A stretch of 64,000 bases of DNA, taken from assembly GCA_947085035.1 (NCBI GenBank), contig CAMTUW010000018.1, positions 1 to 64,000 on the forward strand, given 5' to 3'. The stretch comes from CAMTUW01 sp947085035 (GTDB lineage Bacteria > Actinomycetota > Coriobacteriia > Anaerosomatales > PHET01). Shown one piece after another: positions 1 through 6,827 of the stretch. The notes under the pieces are model-generated. The model did not search any database, was not told where the DNA came from, and was given only the letters and a program-made list of their open reading frames with translations. The translations under genes and the position numbers were made by a program. Within the stretch, counting starts at the first letter, position 1. Each line of letters begins with the position of its first letter.

Positions 1-72
1 ATCGCGATCAACGAAGTGCCGGCGCTCTACAACGCGGTATTGTCGCTTCTAGAGGATCATTCAAGTAGCTGA
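1..72 (+). CDS. 3' end of an unidentified gene (partial)
   Basis: An open frame enters the window in frame 1 and stops at TGA 70-72, showing only 23 C-terminal residues ending LLEDHSSS. That is too little to assign a family. The next 58 bases up to the insertion sequence contain no gene. The perfect hairpin terminator at 1076-1099 may originally have belonged to this gene and is now separated from it by the inserted element; that is inference. Confidence 0.5.
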   Translation: MAINEVPALYNAVLSLLEDHSSS

Positions 73-103
73 GCCGCATCCGTTTAGCGGTGTTGACCTC
101 CAC

Positions 104-130
104 GCAGAATTTACAAACGCGTCCACTAAG
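104..130 (+). repeat. 35-bp direct repeat, copy 1 (interrupted by the IS)
   Basis: Bases 104-130 followed, across the insertion sequence, by 1060-1067 match bases 2997-3031 at 31 of 35 positions in the same orientation. The shared core is TTACAAACGCG and the shared end is AGTCCGACCA. Copy 2 is uninterrupted and so shows the empty site into which the IS went. A weaker third match (TTACAAACACGTC) lies at 1145-1157. Both full copies are followed closely by a hairpin terminator. Confidence 0.75.
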
Positions 131-1054
131 AACTTATCCGTAAATAACTGATACACTCCTCCTGTGCGCACGATCTCGAGTATGGAGGAGTGATGGCGAA
201 GACGAAATCTTGGGAAGTCACGGATGATTTCTGGAAACGCGTGGAGCCGCTGGTGCCGGCCCGTGAGCGTTCAGCCGAGAAGACCTACGTCCGTAAGGCC
301 GGAGGTGGTCGCAAACCCAAGGACGCGCGTCTGGTCTTCGAGGCCATCGTGTACGTGCTGAGAACAGGATGCCAATGGAGAGCACTGCCCGCTGAGCGTT
401 TCGGCAGCGCCAGTGCGATCCACGCCCGCTTCCTGCAATGGGAGAGGGCGGGCTTCTTCGAGAGGCTGTGGAGGGCGGGTCTTGCCGAATACGACGACCT
501 CCAGGGGATCGCCTGGCGATGGCAGAGCATCGACGGGGCGATGATGAAAGCGCCCCTGGCGCAGGAGACGGTCGGTCCCAACCCGACCGATCGGGGAAAA
601 AAATGGGAGCAAGCGCCACCTGCTCGTGGACGGCCGTGGCGTCCCATTGTCGCTCATCGTGACCGGAGCCAACAGGCATGACGTCTCGCAGCTGGAGGCC
701 GTGCTGTCGGCGATTATGGTCGAGAGACCCCAGCCGCCGGTGCGCAGAAACAAGCATCTGTGTGCGGATGCGGGCTACACCGGCGCATCCGCGCTGCGCG
801 TGATCGAGGAGCGGGGCTACATCCCCAACGTCAGGGGGCGCGGTCAAGAAGCCGCCGAGCTCGTGAGCGACCCGGGCAAGAGGGCCAGAAGATGGGTGGT
901 CGAGGTGGCCCACAGCTGGTTCAACCGATTCCGCAAGCTGTTGGTGCGGTACGAGAAGCTGGACCGCAGCTTCATAGCTCTGAACCATCTGGCGGCCGCG
1001 ATCATCGCGTTCAGAAAGGTGCCGCTGCAGGTCAATATTATTTACGGATAAGCT
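131..1054 (+). mobile_element. IS5-family insertion sequence
   Basis: Terminal inverted repeats 131-147 and 1038-1054 match at 16 of 17 positions and carry the block CTTATCCGTAAATAA. The element is flanked by direct CTAAG copies (126-130 and 1055-1059). When the element and one CTAAG are removed, the junction matches the uninterrupted repeat at 2997-3031, so CTAAG or part of it is the target duplication. The length of about 924 bp and the single DDE transposase are normal for compact IS5 elements. The IS looks structurally intact and recent. Confidence 0.88.
193..1051 (+). CDS. IS5-family transposase, read in two frames (frameshift at A7)
   Basis: DDE transposase that cuts and joins the ends of its own element. 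The first frame (ATG 193, or GTG 190 just upstream) has the N-terminal domain and the first catalytic Asp in SIDGAMMKAP. The second frame continues from about 602 with LLVDGRGVPLSLIVTGANRHD, the second Asp in CADAGYTG, and the Glu in VVEVAHSWFNRF. The first frame otherwise runs on to a stop at 681. The frames join at seven A residues (597-603), where dropping one A restores the family sequence RGKNGSKRH. A-tract slippage giving a fused protein is common in IS5 relatives, so this may be programmed rather than a decay mutation or sequencing error. The ribosome site GGAGG lies just upstream of 190. Confidence 0.88.
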
Positions 1055-1075
1055 CTAAGTCCGACCAGAGCATTT

Positions 1076-1107
1076 CGAGGCACCCTGCGGGGTGCCTCGT
1101 TGCTTTC
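1076..1107 (+). terminator. Intrinsic terminator downstream of the IS
   Basis: A perfect 10-bp stem, CGAGGCACCC (1076-1085) with GGGTGCCTCG (1090-1099), closes a TGCG loop and is followed by TTGCTTTC. It faces the + strand and sits directly after repeat copy 1. No complete gene ends just upstream, so it most likely served the gene ending at 72 before the IS inserted. Confidence 0.75.
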
Positions 1108-1244
1108 AACTGCAGGAATGGACGCGACTTGCGCCCGAGAGCGGTTACAAACACGTCTCGTTAGGTGTCGAAACGCGGTCTGGCCTGTGAAGCCAAGTCC
1201 CATGTGCCATCTACGCTGATGGTGTCGTACTGGACGAGTGTGTT

Positions 1245-1293
1245 GTTTGGTGTATACAATCTATCTCAATAGAATGGATTGTGTGCATCAAAC
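1245..1293 (+). promoter_or_regulatory. Promoter/operator of the abiE pair (17-bp inverted repeat)
   Basis: Arm 1 (1245-1261, GTTTGGTGTATACAATC) and arm 2 (1277-1293, GATTGTGTGCATCAAAC) are inverted repeats matching at 14 of 17 positions with a 15-base AT-rich spacer. Arm 1 contains a near-consensus -10 (TATACA/TACAAT). AbiEi antitoxins are known to bind inverted repeats ahead of their operon through the N-terminal winged helix, so this is the expected autoregulatory site. Its position also argues against translation starting at GTG 1281, which would lie inside arm 2. Confidence 0.7.
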
Positions 1294-1307
1294 AGGATTG
1301 GTGTTCG

Positions 1308-2129
1308 ATGATGATCTCAAGAACGTTGGGGAAGACAGAAGCCAAGTTCCTCGCGGACCTGGCGTCTACGGACAAGACAATCTTCACCACCGATGATGCT
1401 CGCAGCGTCACCGGTAGTTCTTCAGCTGCGGTCGATCTCCTGATTGCGAGGCTCATCAGGAAGAAGTGGCTGATTCGCCTTAATCGCGGCACCTACCTTA
1501 TCGTCCCGCTATCCGCTGGCGAACAGGCCGAGTACTCGGAGAGTTGGTTTGTCGTCGCGAGATCCCTCATCGAACCAGCGGACTACTATCTGTCGCACTT
1601 CTCCGCTCTCGAGATTCATGAGATGACGAATAATCCGGTCCTCACGGTCTACATCTCGACTCCTGTGCGTAGGATCGAGAAGCGGATCGCGGGTGCAACA
1701 TACCGCTTCATTTCAGTGCGACCCGAGAATCTGTGGGGCAGCACCGAGACCTGGGTGACACCAAGCCAGAGGGTCCGTGTCTCCGATCTTGAGCGAACGA
1801 TAATCGACTGCCTTGATCGTCCCGATCTGTGCGGTGGCATCATTGAGGTCGCCACCGGACTCTGGGTCAAGCGCGATGTGGTGGATTTCGCGAGGCTGGC
1901 GGCCTACGCGAAGAGGCTTGGCAGGAAGAGCGTCGTCAAGCGTCTCGGTTATCTGCTAGGAGTGTTCGAACTCGGAACCCCAGAGATCGCAGGCGCACTG
2001 TTGGAGACCCTGTCCCCAAGCTATGCGCTCCTCGACCCGACGCTGCCTGACGAGGGCCACTACGTCCGGAAGTGGCGGGTGCGGGTCAATCTAGACCCCG
2101 ACGAACTTCGAGCAGCGGTGACGACGTGA
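1308..2129 (+). CDS. abiEi: AbiEi-type antitoxin / transcriptional repressor
   Basis: Antitoxin and autorepressor of a type IV toxin-antitoxin/abortive-infection pair. The first 70 or so residues form a winged helix-turn-helix with the stretch LIRLNRGTYLIVP, as in AbiEi proteins. The rest matches the AbiEi C-terminal region, including YLSHFSALEIH and the DLERTIIDCLDRP stretch. The start at tandem ATG 1308/1311 is preferred over GTG 1281 because it leaves the upstream inverted repeat non-coding and gives the usual short N-terminus. The stop is 25 bases before the toxin gene, so the two are co-transcribed. Of about 273 residues, the length is normal. Location beside an IS and between direct repeats suggests horizontal acquisition. 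Confidence 0.88.
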   Translation: MMISRTLGKTEAKFLADLASTDKTIFTTDDARSVTGSSSAAVDLLIARLIRKKWLIRLNRGTYLIVPLSAGEQAEYSESWFVVARSLIEPADYYLSHFSALEIHEMTNNPVLTVYISTPVRRIEKRIAGATYRFISVRPENLWGSTETWVTPSQRVRVSDLERTIIDCLDRPDLCGGIIEVATGLWVKRDVVDFARLAAYAKRLGRKSVVKRLGYLLGVFELGTPEIAGALLETLSPSYALLDPTLPDEGHYVRKWRVRVNLDPDELRAAVTT

Positions 2130-2154
2130 CCGGCGTGATGACGATGAGGCGCCG

Positions 2155-2964
2155 ATGATCACGCAACGCGAGGTGTCGCAACTCGCTTATCGAACTCAGA
2201 TGAGCGACCGGGTCATCGAGAAGGACTATGTGCTGACCTGGCTTCTGACTGGAATCGCTGATTCGCCTCTCGCCGACCATCTTGCCTTCAAGGGCGGTAC
2301 CGCACTCAAGAAGATCTACTTCCCGGAGTATCGCTACTCGGAGGACTTGGACTTCACCATTGTTCGGACGATCGATGCGGACGGCATCCTGTCGACACTG
2401 CAAGAAGCCCTGATGCGACTTGCTGCGAGTGAGGGTTTCCAGTTCGAGATGCCGGTAGGGCGCATCGAGAGGCGTGAGGGCAGCCTCACCGCCTACGTTG
2501 ACTTCGTTGGACCACTGCAGGCACGCCTTGGCAGCCGCGATATCAAGATCGACTTCACTCTCACCGAGACGATGATCTTCCCGGTAGATCCCAAGCCGAT
2601 TCTTTCTGGCTTCAGCGACCGAGCCGATCGGACGATGCCTTCCTATGCCCTTGAGGAGATCCTGACCGAAAAGCTGTGCGCGACCATCGGCCGCACAGAA
2701 CCGCGAGACGTCTACGATCTGCACTTCCTGCTGGGGCTCTCTGACATCGACTTCCATCTCATCCCGGCCGCCTTCGCCGTGAAGGCCCACTCAAAGGGCG
2801 TCGATCCATCTCGTCTTGACGAGGCACTCCTGAGGCCGGGGCTCAAGAGAATGTGGGAGACCCGCCTGCGTCATCAGGTTGGCGACCTCCCACATGTCGA
2901 ACAGGTTCTGCGGGAGCTGAACCGGAATCTAAGACGGTATCAGCTGTTGGATATTGGTCCCTAG
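2155..2964 (+). CDS. abiEii: AbiEii-type nucleotidyltransferase toxin
   Basis: Toxin of the pair, a DNA polymerase beta-type nucleotidyltransferase; related AbiEii/MenT toxins add nucleotides to tRNA or otherwise block translation. Visible motifs are GGTALKK (47-53), the metal-binding SEDLDF (62-67), a third acidic strand IKIDFTLTE (about 124-132), and the family motif with conserved Lys and Asp in EKLCATIGRTEPRDVYDL. At 269 residues it appears full length with all catalytic acidic residues, so it is probably active. It starts at ATG 2155, 25 bases after abiEi. The hairpin at 3046-3071 is its likely terminator. Confidence 0.88.
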   Translation: MITQREVSQLAYRTQMSDRVIEKDYVLTWLLTGIADSPLADHLAFKGGTALKKIYFPEYRYSEDLDFTIVRTIDADGILSTLQEALMRLAASEGFQFEMPVGRIERREGSLTAYVDFVGPLQARLGSRDIKIDFTLTETMIFPVDPKPILSGFSDRADRTMPSYALEEILTEKLCATIGRTEPRDVYDLHFLLGLSDIDFHLIPAAFAVKAHSKGVDPSRLDEALLRPGLKRMWETRLRHQVGDLPHVEQVLRELNRNLRRYQLLDIGP

Positions 2965-2996
2965 CAGCGGGCACAGAGCGACCTTGGCCGGCGTGA

Positions 2997-3031
2997 GCAG
3001 AAGTTACAAACGCGCCTACTGAGTCCGACCA
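2997..3031 (+). repeat. 35-bp direct repeat, copy 2
   Basis: This uninterrupted copy matches the split copy at 104-130 plus 1060-1067 at 31 of 35 positions. It lies 33 bases after the abiEii stop and 15 bases before a UUCG terminator. The two copies bracket the AbiE module like attachment sites or duplication borders, although no integrase gene is present between them. Confidence 0.75.
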
Positions 3032-3045
3032 TTTGCTTGAATTCG

Positions 3046-3080
3046 GGAACCGGTCCTTCGGGGCCGGTTCCTGCGTTTCT
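3046..3080 (+). terminator. Intrinsic terminator with UUCG loop
   Basis: An 11-bp stem pairs GGAACCGGTCC (3046-3056) with GGGCCGGTTCC (3061-3071), with one G-T pair, around a TTCG tetraloop (3057-3060). It is followed by TGCGTTTCT. It closes transcription from the abiE side 28 bases before the serine dehydratase start, so that operon needs its own promoter. Confidence 0.8.
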
Positions 3081-3095
3081 GACATCGGAGTGCGC

Positions 3096-3107
3096 TACAG
3101 TGAATTC
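3096..3107 (+). promoter_or_regulatory. -10 element of a probable leaderless promoter for sdaAB
   Basis: TACAGT (3096-3101) fits the actinobacterial TAnnnT -10 and lies 6 bases before ATG 3108. No Shine-Dalgarno sequence precedes that ATG. With transcription starting about 7 bases after the hexamer, the message would begin at or next to the start codon. Confidence 0.5.
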
Positions 3108-3776
3108 ATGAGCACAGACAGATCACTTTTCGATGTTCTCGGCCCGATCATGATCGGGCCCTCATCCAGCCACACCGCAGGGGCGGTGCGACTGGGGCTT
3201 TTGGCGACGGCCGTCTTTGGTCGCGTGCCGAAATCGGCACGCATCCAGCTGCATGGCTCCTTCGCCTTGACCGGCAAGGGGCACGGCACGGATTTGGCCC
3301 TCGTCGCCGGCCTGCTCGGCATGCGACCGGATGATCCGAGAATCGCGACGGCACTCGACGCGGCGAAGTCGGCCGGGCTCGAGGTTGGGTTCTCCTCGGC
3401 TGATCTTGGCGATGTTCACCCGAATACGGTCCGATTCGAGCTTGTCGATGAAGCAGAAACGTTGAGCCTGCAAGGATCGTCGGTCGGCGGGGGAGAGGTG
3501 CTGATGACCCGCATCGGCCACTTCGACGCCCACGTGGATGGTCGGATGCCGCTGTTGTTGGTCGAGCACGTGGATTCCCCGGGCGAGATCGCAGCGGTCA
3601 CCGGCGAGATATCGCAAGATGGCGCGAACATCGCCGAGATGCGCGTGTCGCGCAAACATCGCGGCGAGGCGGCGCTGATGCTCATCGTCACCGACACTCA
3701 GGTCGGCGACCGTGCGGTTGCCGCCATCGAGCGACGCGAGTTGGTGACGCGGGTCAGGCGCGTTCCGCCGATCTGA
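3108..3776 (+). CDS. sdaAB: L-serine dehydratase, iron-sulfur-dependent, beta subunit
   Basis: Small subunit of the oxygen-sensitive L-serine deaminase that turns serine into pyruvate and ammonia in the cytoplasm. The N-terminal domain carries the family motif GPSSSHTAG (about 17-25). The C-terminal third is an ACT domain (LLLVEHVDSPGEIAAVTGE), the usual regulatory module of the beta subunit. ATG 3108 gives the normal length of 222 residues; the frame is open further upstream but that part overlaps the terminator. The alpha subunit follows 18 bases later, so the pair is an operon that feeds pyruvate from amino-acid fermentation. Confidence 0.93.
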   Translation: MSTDRSLFDVLGPIMIGPSSSHTAGAVRLGLLATAVFGRVPKSARIQLHGSFALTGKGHGTDLALVAGLLGMRPDDPRIATALDAAKSAGLEVGFSSADLGDVHPNTVRFELVDEAETLSLQGSSVGGGEVLMTRIGHFDAHVDGRMPLLLVEHVDSPGEIAAVTGEISQDGANIAEMRVSRKHRGEAALMLIVTDTQVGDRAVAAIERRELVTRVRRVPPI

Positions 3777-3794
3777 TCCTTCCGAGGAGGCACC

Positions 3795-4649
3795 ATGGCG
3801 CACGACCAGTTCTCGCAACTCCTCTCGTCGGCTCAGCAGGCGGGATCGATTGCTGCAGCAGCCCTTGAGCGCGAGGCGTTCGAAAGCGGCGAGGAGCCCG
3901 AATTCCTTCGCGAGCGCATGCGCGAACGACTGCACGTGATGCGCGAGGCGGTCGGTCGCGGCCTGCAGGGCACGCTGCGTTCGCAGTCGGGGCTTGTGGG
4001 CGGCGACGCAGCGAGGGTCGCCTCGTCCGGCTCGCGGGCCGTGGGCGGCGTCTTCGCTCGTGCACTGGCCGGCGCGATCGCTGTGGCCGAGGTCAATGCG
4101 TCCATGGGCCGCATCGTTGCCGCGCCGACCGGGGGCGCCTCCGGCGTCGTGCCCGGGGTACTGCTCTCGCTGGCCGATGAGCGTTCCATCGATGACGATG
4201 CTCTCGTGGACGCGCTCTTCGTCGCATCAGCGATCGGAGCCATCATGGCATCGCGGACGAACCTCTCCGGCGCAGCCGCCGGCTGTCAGGCCGAGATCGG
4301 AGCCGCTGCCGCCATGGCCGCAGGCGCGGCGTGCGAGATGCTCGGGGGCTCCCCGGAGCAGGTTGGCCATGCCGCGGCGATTGCATTGCAGGGCCTGCTG
4401 GGGCTGGTCTGCGATCCGGTCGGAGGCCTCGTTGAGGTGCCGTGCGTTGCGCGCAACGCCACGGCGACGGGGGTCGCGTTGACCGGAGTCGAACTCGCCT
4501 TGGCGGGCGTCATCTTCCCGATTCCGTTCGATGAGGTCGCCGATACCCTTGCGAGCGTGGGCAGAGCACTTCCGTCCGCGCTGCGGGAGACCGCGCTGGG
4601 TGGGCTGGCCATCACCCCTACGGCGCGGAAGCTCGCTTCTGCGACCTGA
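3795..4649 (+). CDS. sdaAA: L-serine dehydratase, iron-sulfur-dependent, alpha subunit
   Basis: Catalytic subunit holding the [4Fe-4S] cluster that activates serine for dehydration to pyruvate. Cysteines consistent with cluster ligands are Cys164 (AAGCQAEIG), Cys206 (LVCDPVGG) and Cys217 (VEVPCVARNA), all in the family contexts. The substrate loop PTGGASGVVPG is at 111-121. Length of 284 residues is normal for the two-subunit type. A good ribosome site (GAGGAGG) precedes ATG 3795. It is translated directly after sdaAB. Confidence 0.94.
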   Translation: MAHDQFSQLLSSAQQAGSIAAAALEREAFESGEEPEFLRERMRERLHVMREAVGRGLQGTLRSQSGLVGGDAARVASSGSRAVGGVFARALAGAIAVAEVNASMGRIVAAPTGGASGVVPGVLLSLADERSIDDDALVDALFVASAIGAIMASRTNLSGAAAGCQAEIGAAAAMAAGAACEMLGGSPEQVGHAAAIALQGLLGLVCDPVGGLVEVPCVARNATATGVALTGVELALAGVIFPIPFDEVADTLASVGRALPSALRETALGGLAITPTARKLASAT

Positions 4650-4686
4650 CGGGTGCTGCAGTTCGTCTCGAGAAGAGAAGTCATAC

Positions 4687-4998
4687 ATGACTGGACGCCC
4701 GAAGCTGTCGAAGGAGATGCTCGTCGCCTCGGTAGTCACGGGCATCAACGTGCCGGTTGCGACCAGCTTTTCGGTCGCCGGACTCGTCAGCGCACAACCC
4801 ATCCTTCTCGCAGGGGTTGCCGCGACGCAGGGAGCGTCGATTTTCGCGATGTACGCGGCGGCGCGCACGATACCGCTCGCGGTGTTCGCGTTCGTCGGTT
4901 TGTATCAGCACGACATCGGCAAGACGCTTGGACCGCTCGTGTTGATGCTGCTTCAGTTCTATGCGATCAATGCGCTGTACCGGTCCGCTTCGGACTGA
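4687..4998 (+). CDS. Small integral membrane protein, function unknown
   Basis: A 103-residue protein that is hydrophobic almost throughout. Stretches at about 12-35, 37-57, 60-73 and 80-95 could form three or four membrane helices, with a short basic N-terminus (GRPKLSKE). I do not recognise the family. ATG 4687 follows a GAGAAG-like ribosome site and lies 37 bases after sdaAA, so it may be the third gene of that operon. A role in amino-acid uptake would be a guess from position only. Confidence 0.65.
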   Translation: MTGRPKLSKEMLVASVVTGINVPVATSFSVAGLVSAQPILLAGVAATQGASIFAMYAAARTIPLAVFAFVGLYQHDIGKTLGPLVLMLLQFYAINALYRSASD

Positions 4999-5100
4999 GC
5001 CCTCGATTGGGCGGGCGAGTCGGCGTGGATGGGCCGCCGGGCATGTTGCGCCCGACCGCCTCTCTTGACCACAGTCAATAGCACTAAACGCTGCTGCGTC

Positions 5101-5112
5101 TACACTCAGGCC
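5101..5112 (+). promoter_or_regulatory. -10 element (TACACT), probable leaderless promoter
   Basis: TACACT (5101-5106) lies 6 bases upstream of ATG 5113, the same spacing as at sdaAB, and no ribosome-binding site is visible between them. TACACT recurs as the -10 hexamer of the lexA, lysM and 10364 genes in this window. Confidence 0.45.
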
Positions 5113-5517
5113 ATGAACACGAATGCGTTGACAAGATACGTCCTCATGGGATGCGGCTGGCTTGCGCTTGCGCTTGGCGCGGTAGGATTGGTTCTGCCGG
5201 TTCTTCCCACGGCGCCCTTCGTGCTCGTCGCTGCCGCATGCTTCATGCGTAGCTCGGAGCGACTTCACGCCTGGGTTGTCGAGCACCCCACCTTCGGCAT
5301 CCACATTCGGGACTACCTCGCGGGCAAAGGGCTTCGACGGCGCACGAAAGTGCTAGCCCTCGCGACTCTGTGGGCGAGCGTCTCGGTATCGGTGGCTGTC
5401 TTCGTGCCGCTGTTCGCCGCGGACGCGGCAATCGTCGTCATCGCTGCGCTGGTGACCGTCTACATCCTGCGACTTCCGACATGCGACGCCGGGGGATCCC
5501 CGCCAGACTCCGACTGA
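5113..5517 (+). CDS. YbaN/DUF454 family inner-membrane protein
   Basis: A 134-residue membrane protein of the DUF454 (YbaN) family. The N-terminal helix is followed by the family signature GLVLPVLPTAPFVLVAAACF. A conserved polar segment follows (SSERLHAWVVEHPTFG, then IRDYLAGKGL with basic residues), and a final helical pair covers about 78-119. Function is unknown in all relatives I know of. ATG 5113 gives the standard family start; the frame extends upstream but lacks family sequence. It appears to be transcribed alone from the TACACT element. Confidence 0.82.
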   Translation: MNTNALTRYVLMGCGWLALALGAVGLVLPVLPTAPFVLVAAACFMRSSERLHAWVVEHPTFGIHIRDYLAGKGLRRRTKVLALATLWASVSVSVAVFVPLFAADAAIVVIAALVTVYILRLPTCDAGGSPPDSD

Positions 5518-5546
5518 AAGTGGTGGGCTGATGACGCCCCACCCGG

Positions 5547-5574
5547 CTGATCACGCGTGATCAGAGTGTAGAGT
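5547..5574 (+). promoter_or_regulatory. 18-bp perfect palindrome beside a -10 element
   Basis: CTGATCACGCGTGATCAG (5547-5564) is a perfect 18-base palindrome. It is followed after 4 bases by TAGAGT (5569-5574), a TAnnnT -10. The palindrome therefore falls in the -35/spacer region of the promoter for the flavoprotein pair at 5613-8449. This is the usual place for a dimeric repressor (TetR, GntR or MarR type), but no candidate regulator gene is adjacent. Confidence 0.5.
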
Positions 5575-5612
5575 GGTCACGGACCGATTGCGTACGGGCA
5601 AAGAAGGACGCG

Positions 5613-6827
5613 ATGCCGGATTCGAGCATGGTGATCATCGGCGGGGGAGCGGCCGGGTTGTCGGCGGCCATAGCTGCGGCGCGTCTTGGCGTCGCCGTCA
5701 CAGTTCTTGAGCGAGACGCTCGCGTGGGCAGGAAGATCCTCGCGAGCGGCAACGGGCGCTGCAACCTGACGAACCTCTCGATAGCGCCGTCCGCCTACAA
5801 CCGTCCCGATTTCGTCGCGCCGGTGCTTGACGCGTATCCCTGCGAGGCGGTCCGCTCCTTCTTCGGCTCGATGGGCCTGTTCACATCCGCCGATGACGAA
5901 GGTCGCGTCTATCCCATGACGAACGCGGCCGGCTCCGTCCTCGACGTGTTGCGGTTTGAGTGCGCACACCTAGGCGTGGAGGTGCGCTGCGGATTCGAGG
6001 TCGTCCGTGTCGCGGCGGCGCCGGACTCCGCGGGCTTCCAGGTGTTCTCGCAAGGCGATGAGATGGTCGGCGCCGAAGTCGTGGTCGTCACGACCGGTGG
6101 CGGTTGCGGGTTGCTCGCTGATCTGGGACACGGGCTGGTCGAGACGGCCCCCGTGCTCGGGCCCATCAGGACGCACACCGAGCCTATCCGCGGACTCTCC
6201 GGCGTGCGCGTCAGGTGCGCCGCGACCCTCTTCGCCGCCGCCGACGATTCGCTCGCGATCGAGCACGGCGAGCTCCTGTTTCGTGACTACGGAGTCAGCG
6301 GGATCATGATCTTCGACCTCTCTCGCTACCTTGAGCCGGGGTGCGTCATCTCGATCGACTTCTTCCCGCAGGTCGCGCTGGGCGAGCTTCAGGCGATGCT
6401 CTCGCAACGCTGCTCGGCGCTCTCATGGCGAACCGCGGAGACGTTCTTTACCGGCATGCTCCACGACCGGGTAGCGCGCGCGCTCTTTCGCGCCTTGGGA
6501 ATCAACAGGGACACGCCGGTCGATCAGTTGCCTCAGGCCCGTCTCGCGGCACTTCTCAAGGACTTCCGGCTCAATGTCATCGGCATGGGCGATGCTGGCC
6601 AGGCGCAGGTGACCCGCGGTGGCGCGTCGGTTCTGGAGTTCGATCCGACCACGATGGCATCGCGACACGTGAACGGAGTGTTCGCCGCCGGTGAGGTGCT
6701 TGACATCGACGGCCGCTCCGGCGGCTTCAACCTGCACTGGGCCTGGGCTTCAGGCATCGTGGCGGGCGAGGCCGCAGCGCGTGTGGTCATCGCACGCTCT
6801 GCGGGTAACGACATCGGATCCACGTGA
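5613..6827 (+). CDS. HI0933/BaiN-like NAD(P)/FAD-dependent oxidoreductase
   Basis: Flavoprotein of the HI0933/YhiN/BaiN family, whose members reduce or oxidise varied substrates. BaiN acts on dehydro bile acids, but most members have no assigned substrate. The dinucleotide fold has GGGAAGLSAA (about 10-19). The family hallmark GRKILASGNGRCNLTN and the C-terminal FAD motif FAAGEVLDIDGRSGG are intact. Length of 404 residues is normal. ATG 5613 follows an AGAAGGA ribosome site. Its stop overlaps the start of the next flavoprotein by four bases (GTGA), so the two are translationally coupled. Confidence 0.85.
   Translation: MPDSSMVIIGGGAAGLSAAIAAARLGVAVTVLERDARVGRKILASGNGRCNLTNLSIAPSAYNRPDFVAPVLDAYPCEAVRSFFGSMGLFTSADDEGRVYPMTNAAGSVLDVLRFECAHLGVEVRCGFEVVRVAAAPDSAGFQVFSQGDEMVGAEVVVVTTGGGCGLLADLGHGLVETAPVLGPIRTHTEPIRGLSGVRVRCAATLFAAADDSLAIEHGELLFRDYGVSGIMIFDLSRYLEPGCVISIDFFPQVALGELQAMLSQRCSALSWRTAETFFTGMLHDRVARALFRALGINRDTPVDQLPQARLAALLKDFRLNVIGMGDAGQAQVTRGGASVLEFDPTTMASRHVNGVFAAGEVLDIDGRSGGFNLHWAWASGIVAGEAAARVVIARSAGNDIGST

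Noticed and set aside
2086..2790. Open frame antisense to abiEii
   Set aside because: The + strand frame has all AbiEii motifs; the antisense product has none and no ribosome site.
3000..3035. Possible tRNA 3' end (GAGTCCGACCA) inside the 35-bp repeat
   Set aside because: The preceding bases cannot form a T-arm or acceptor stem, and no tRNA body is present at either repeat copy.
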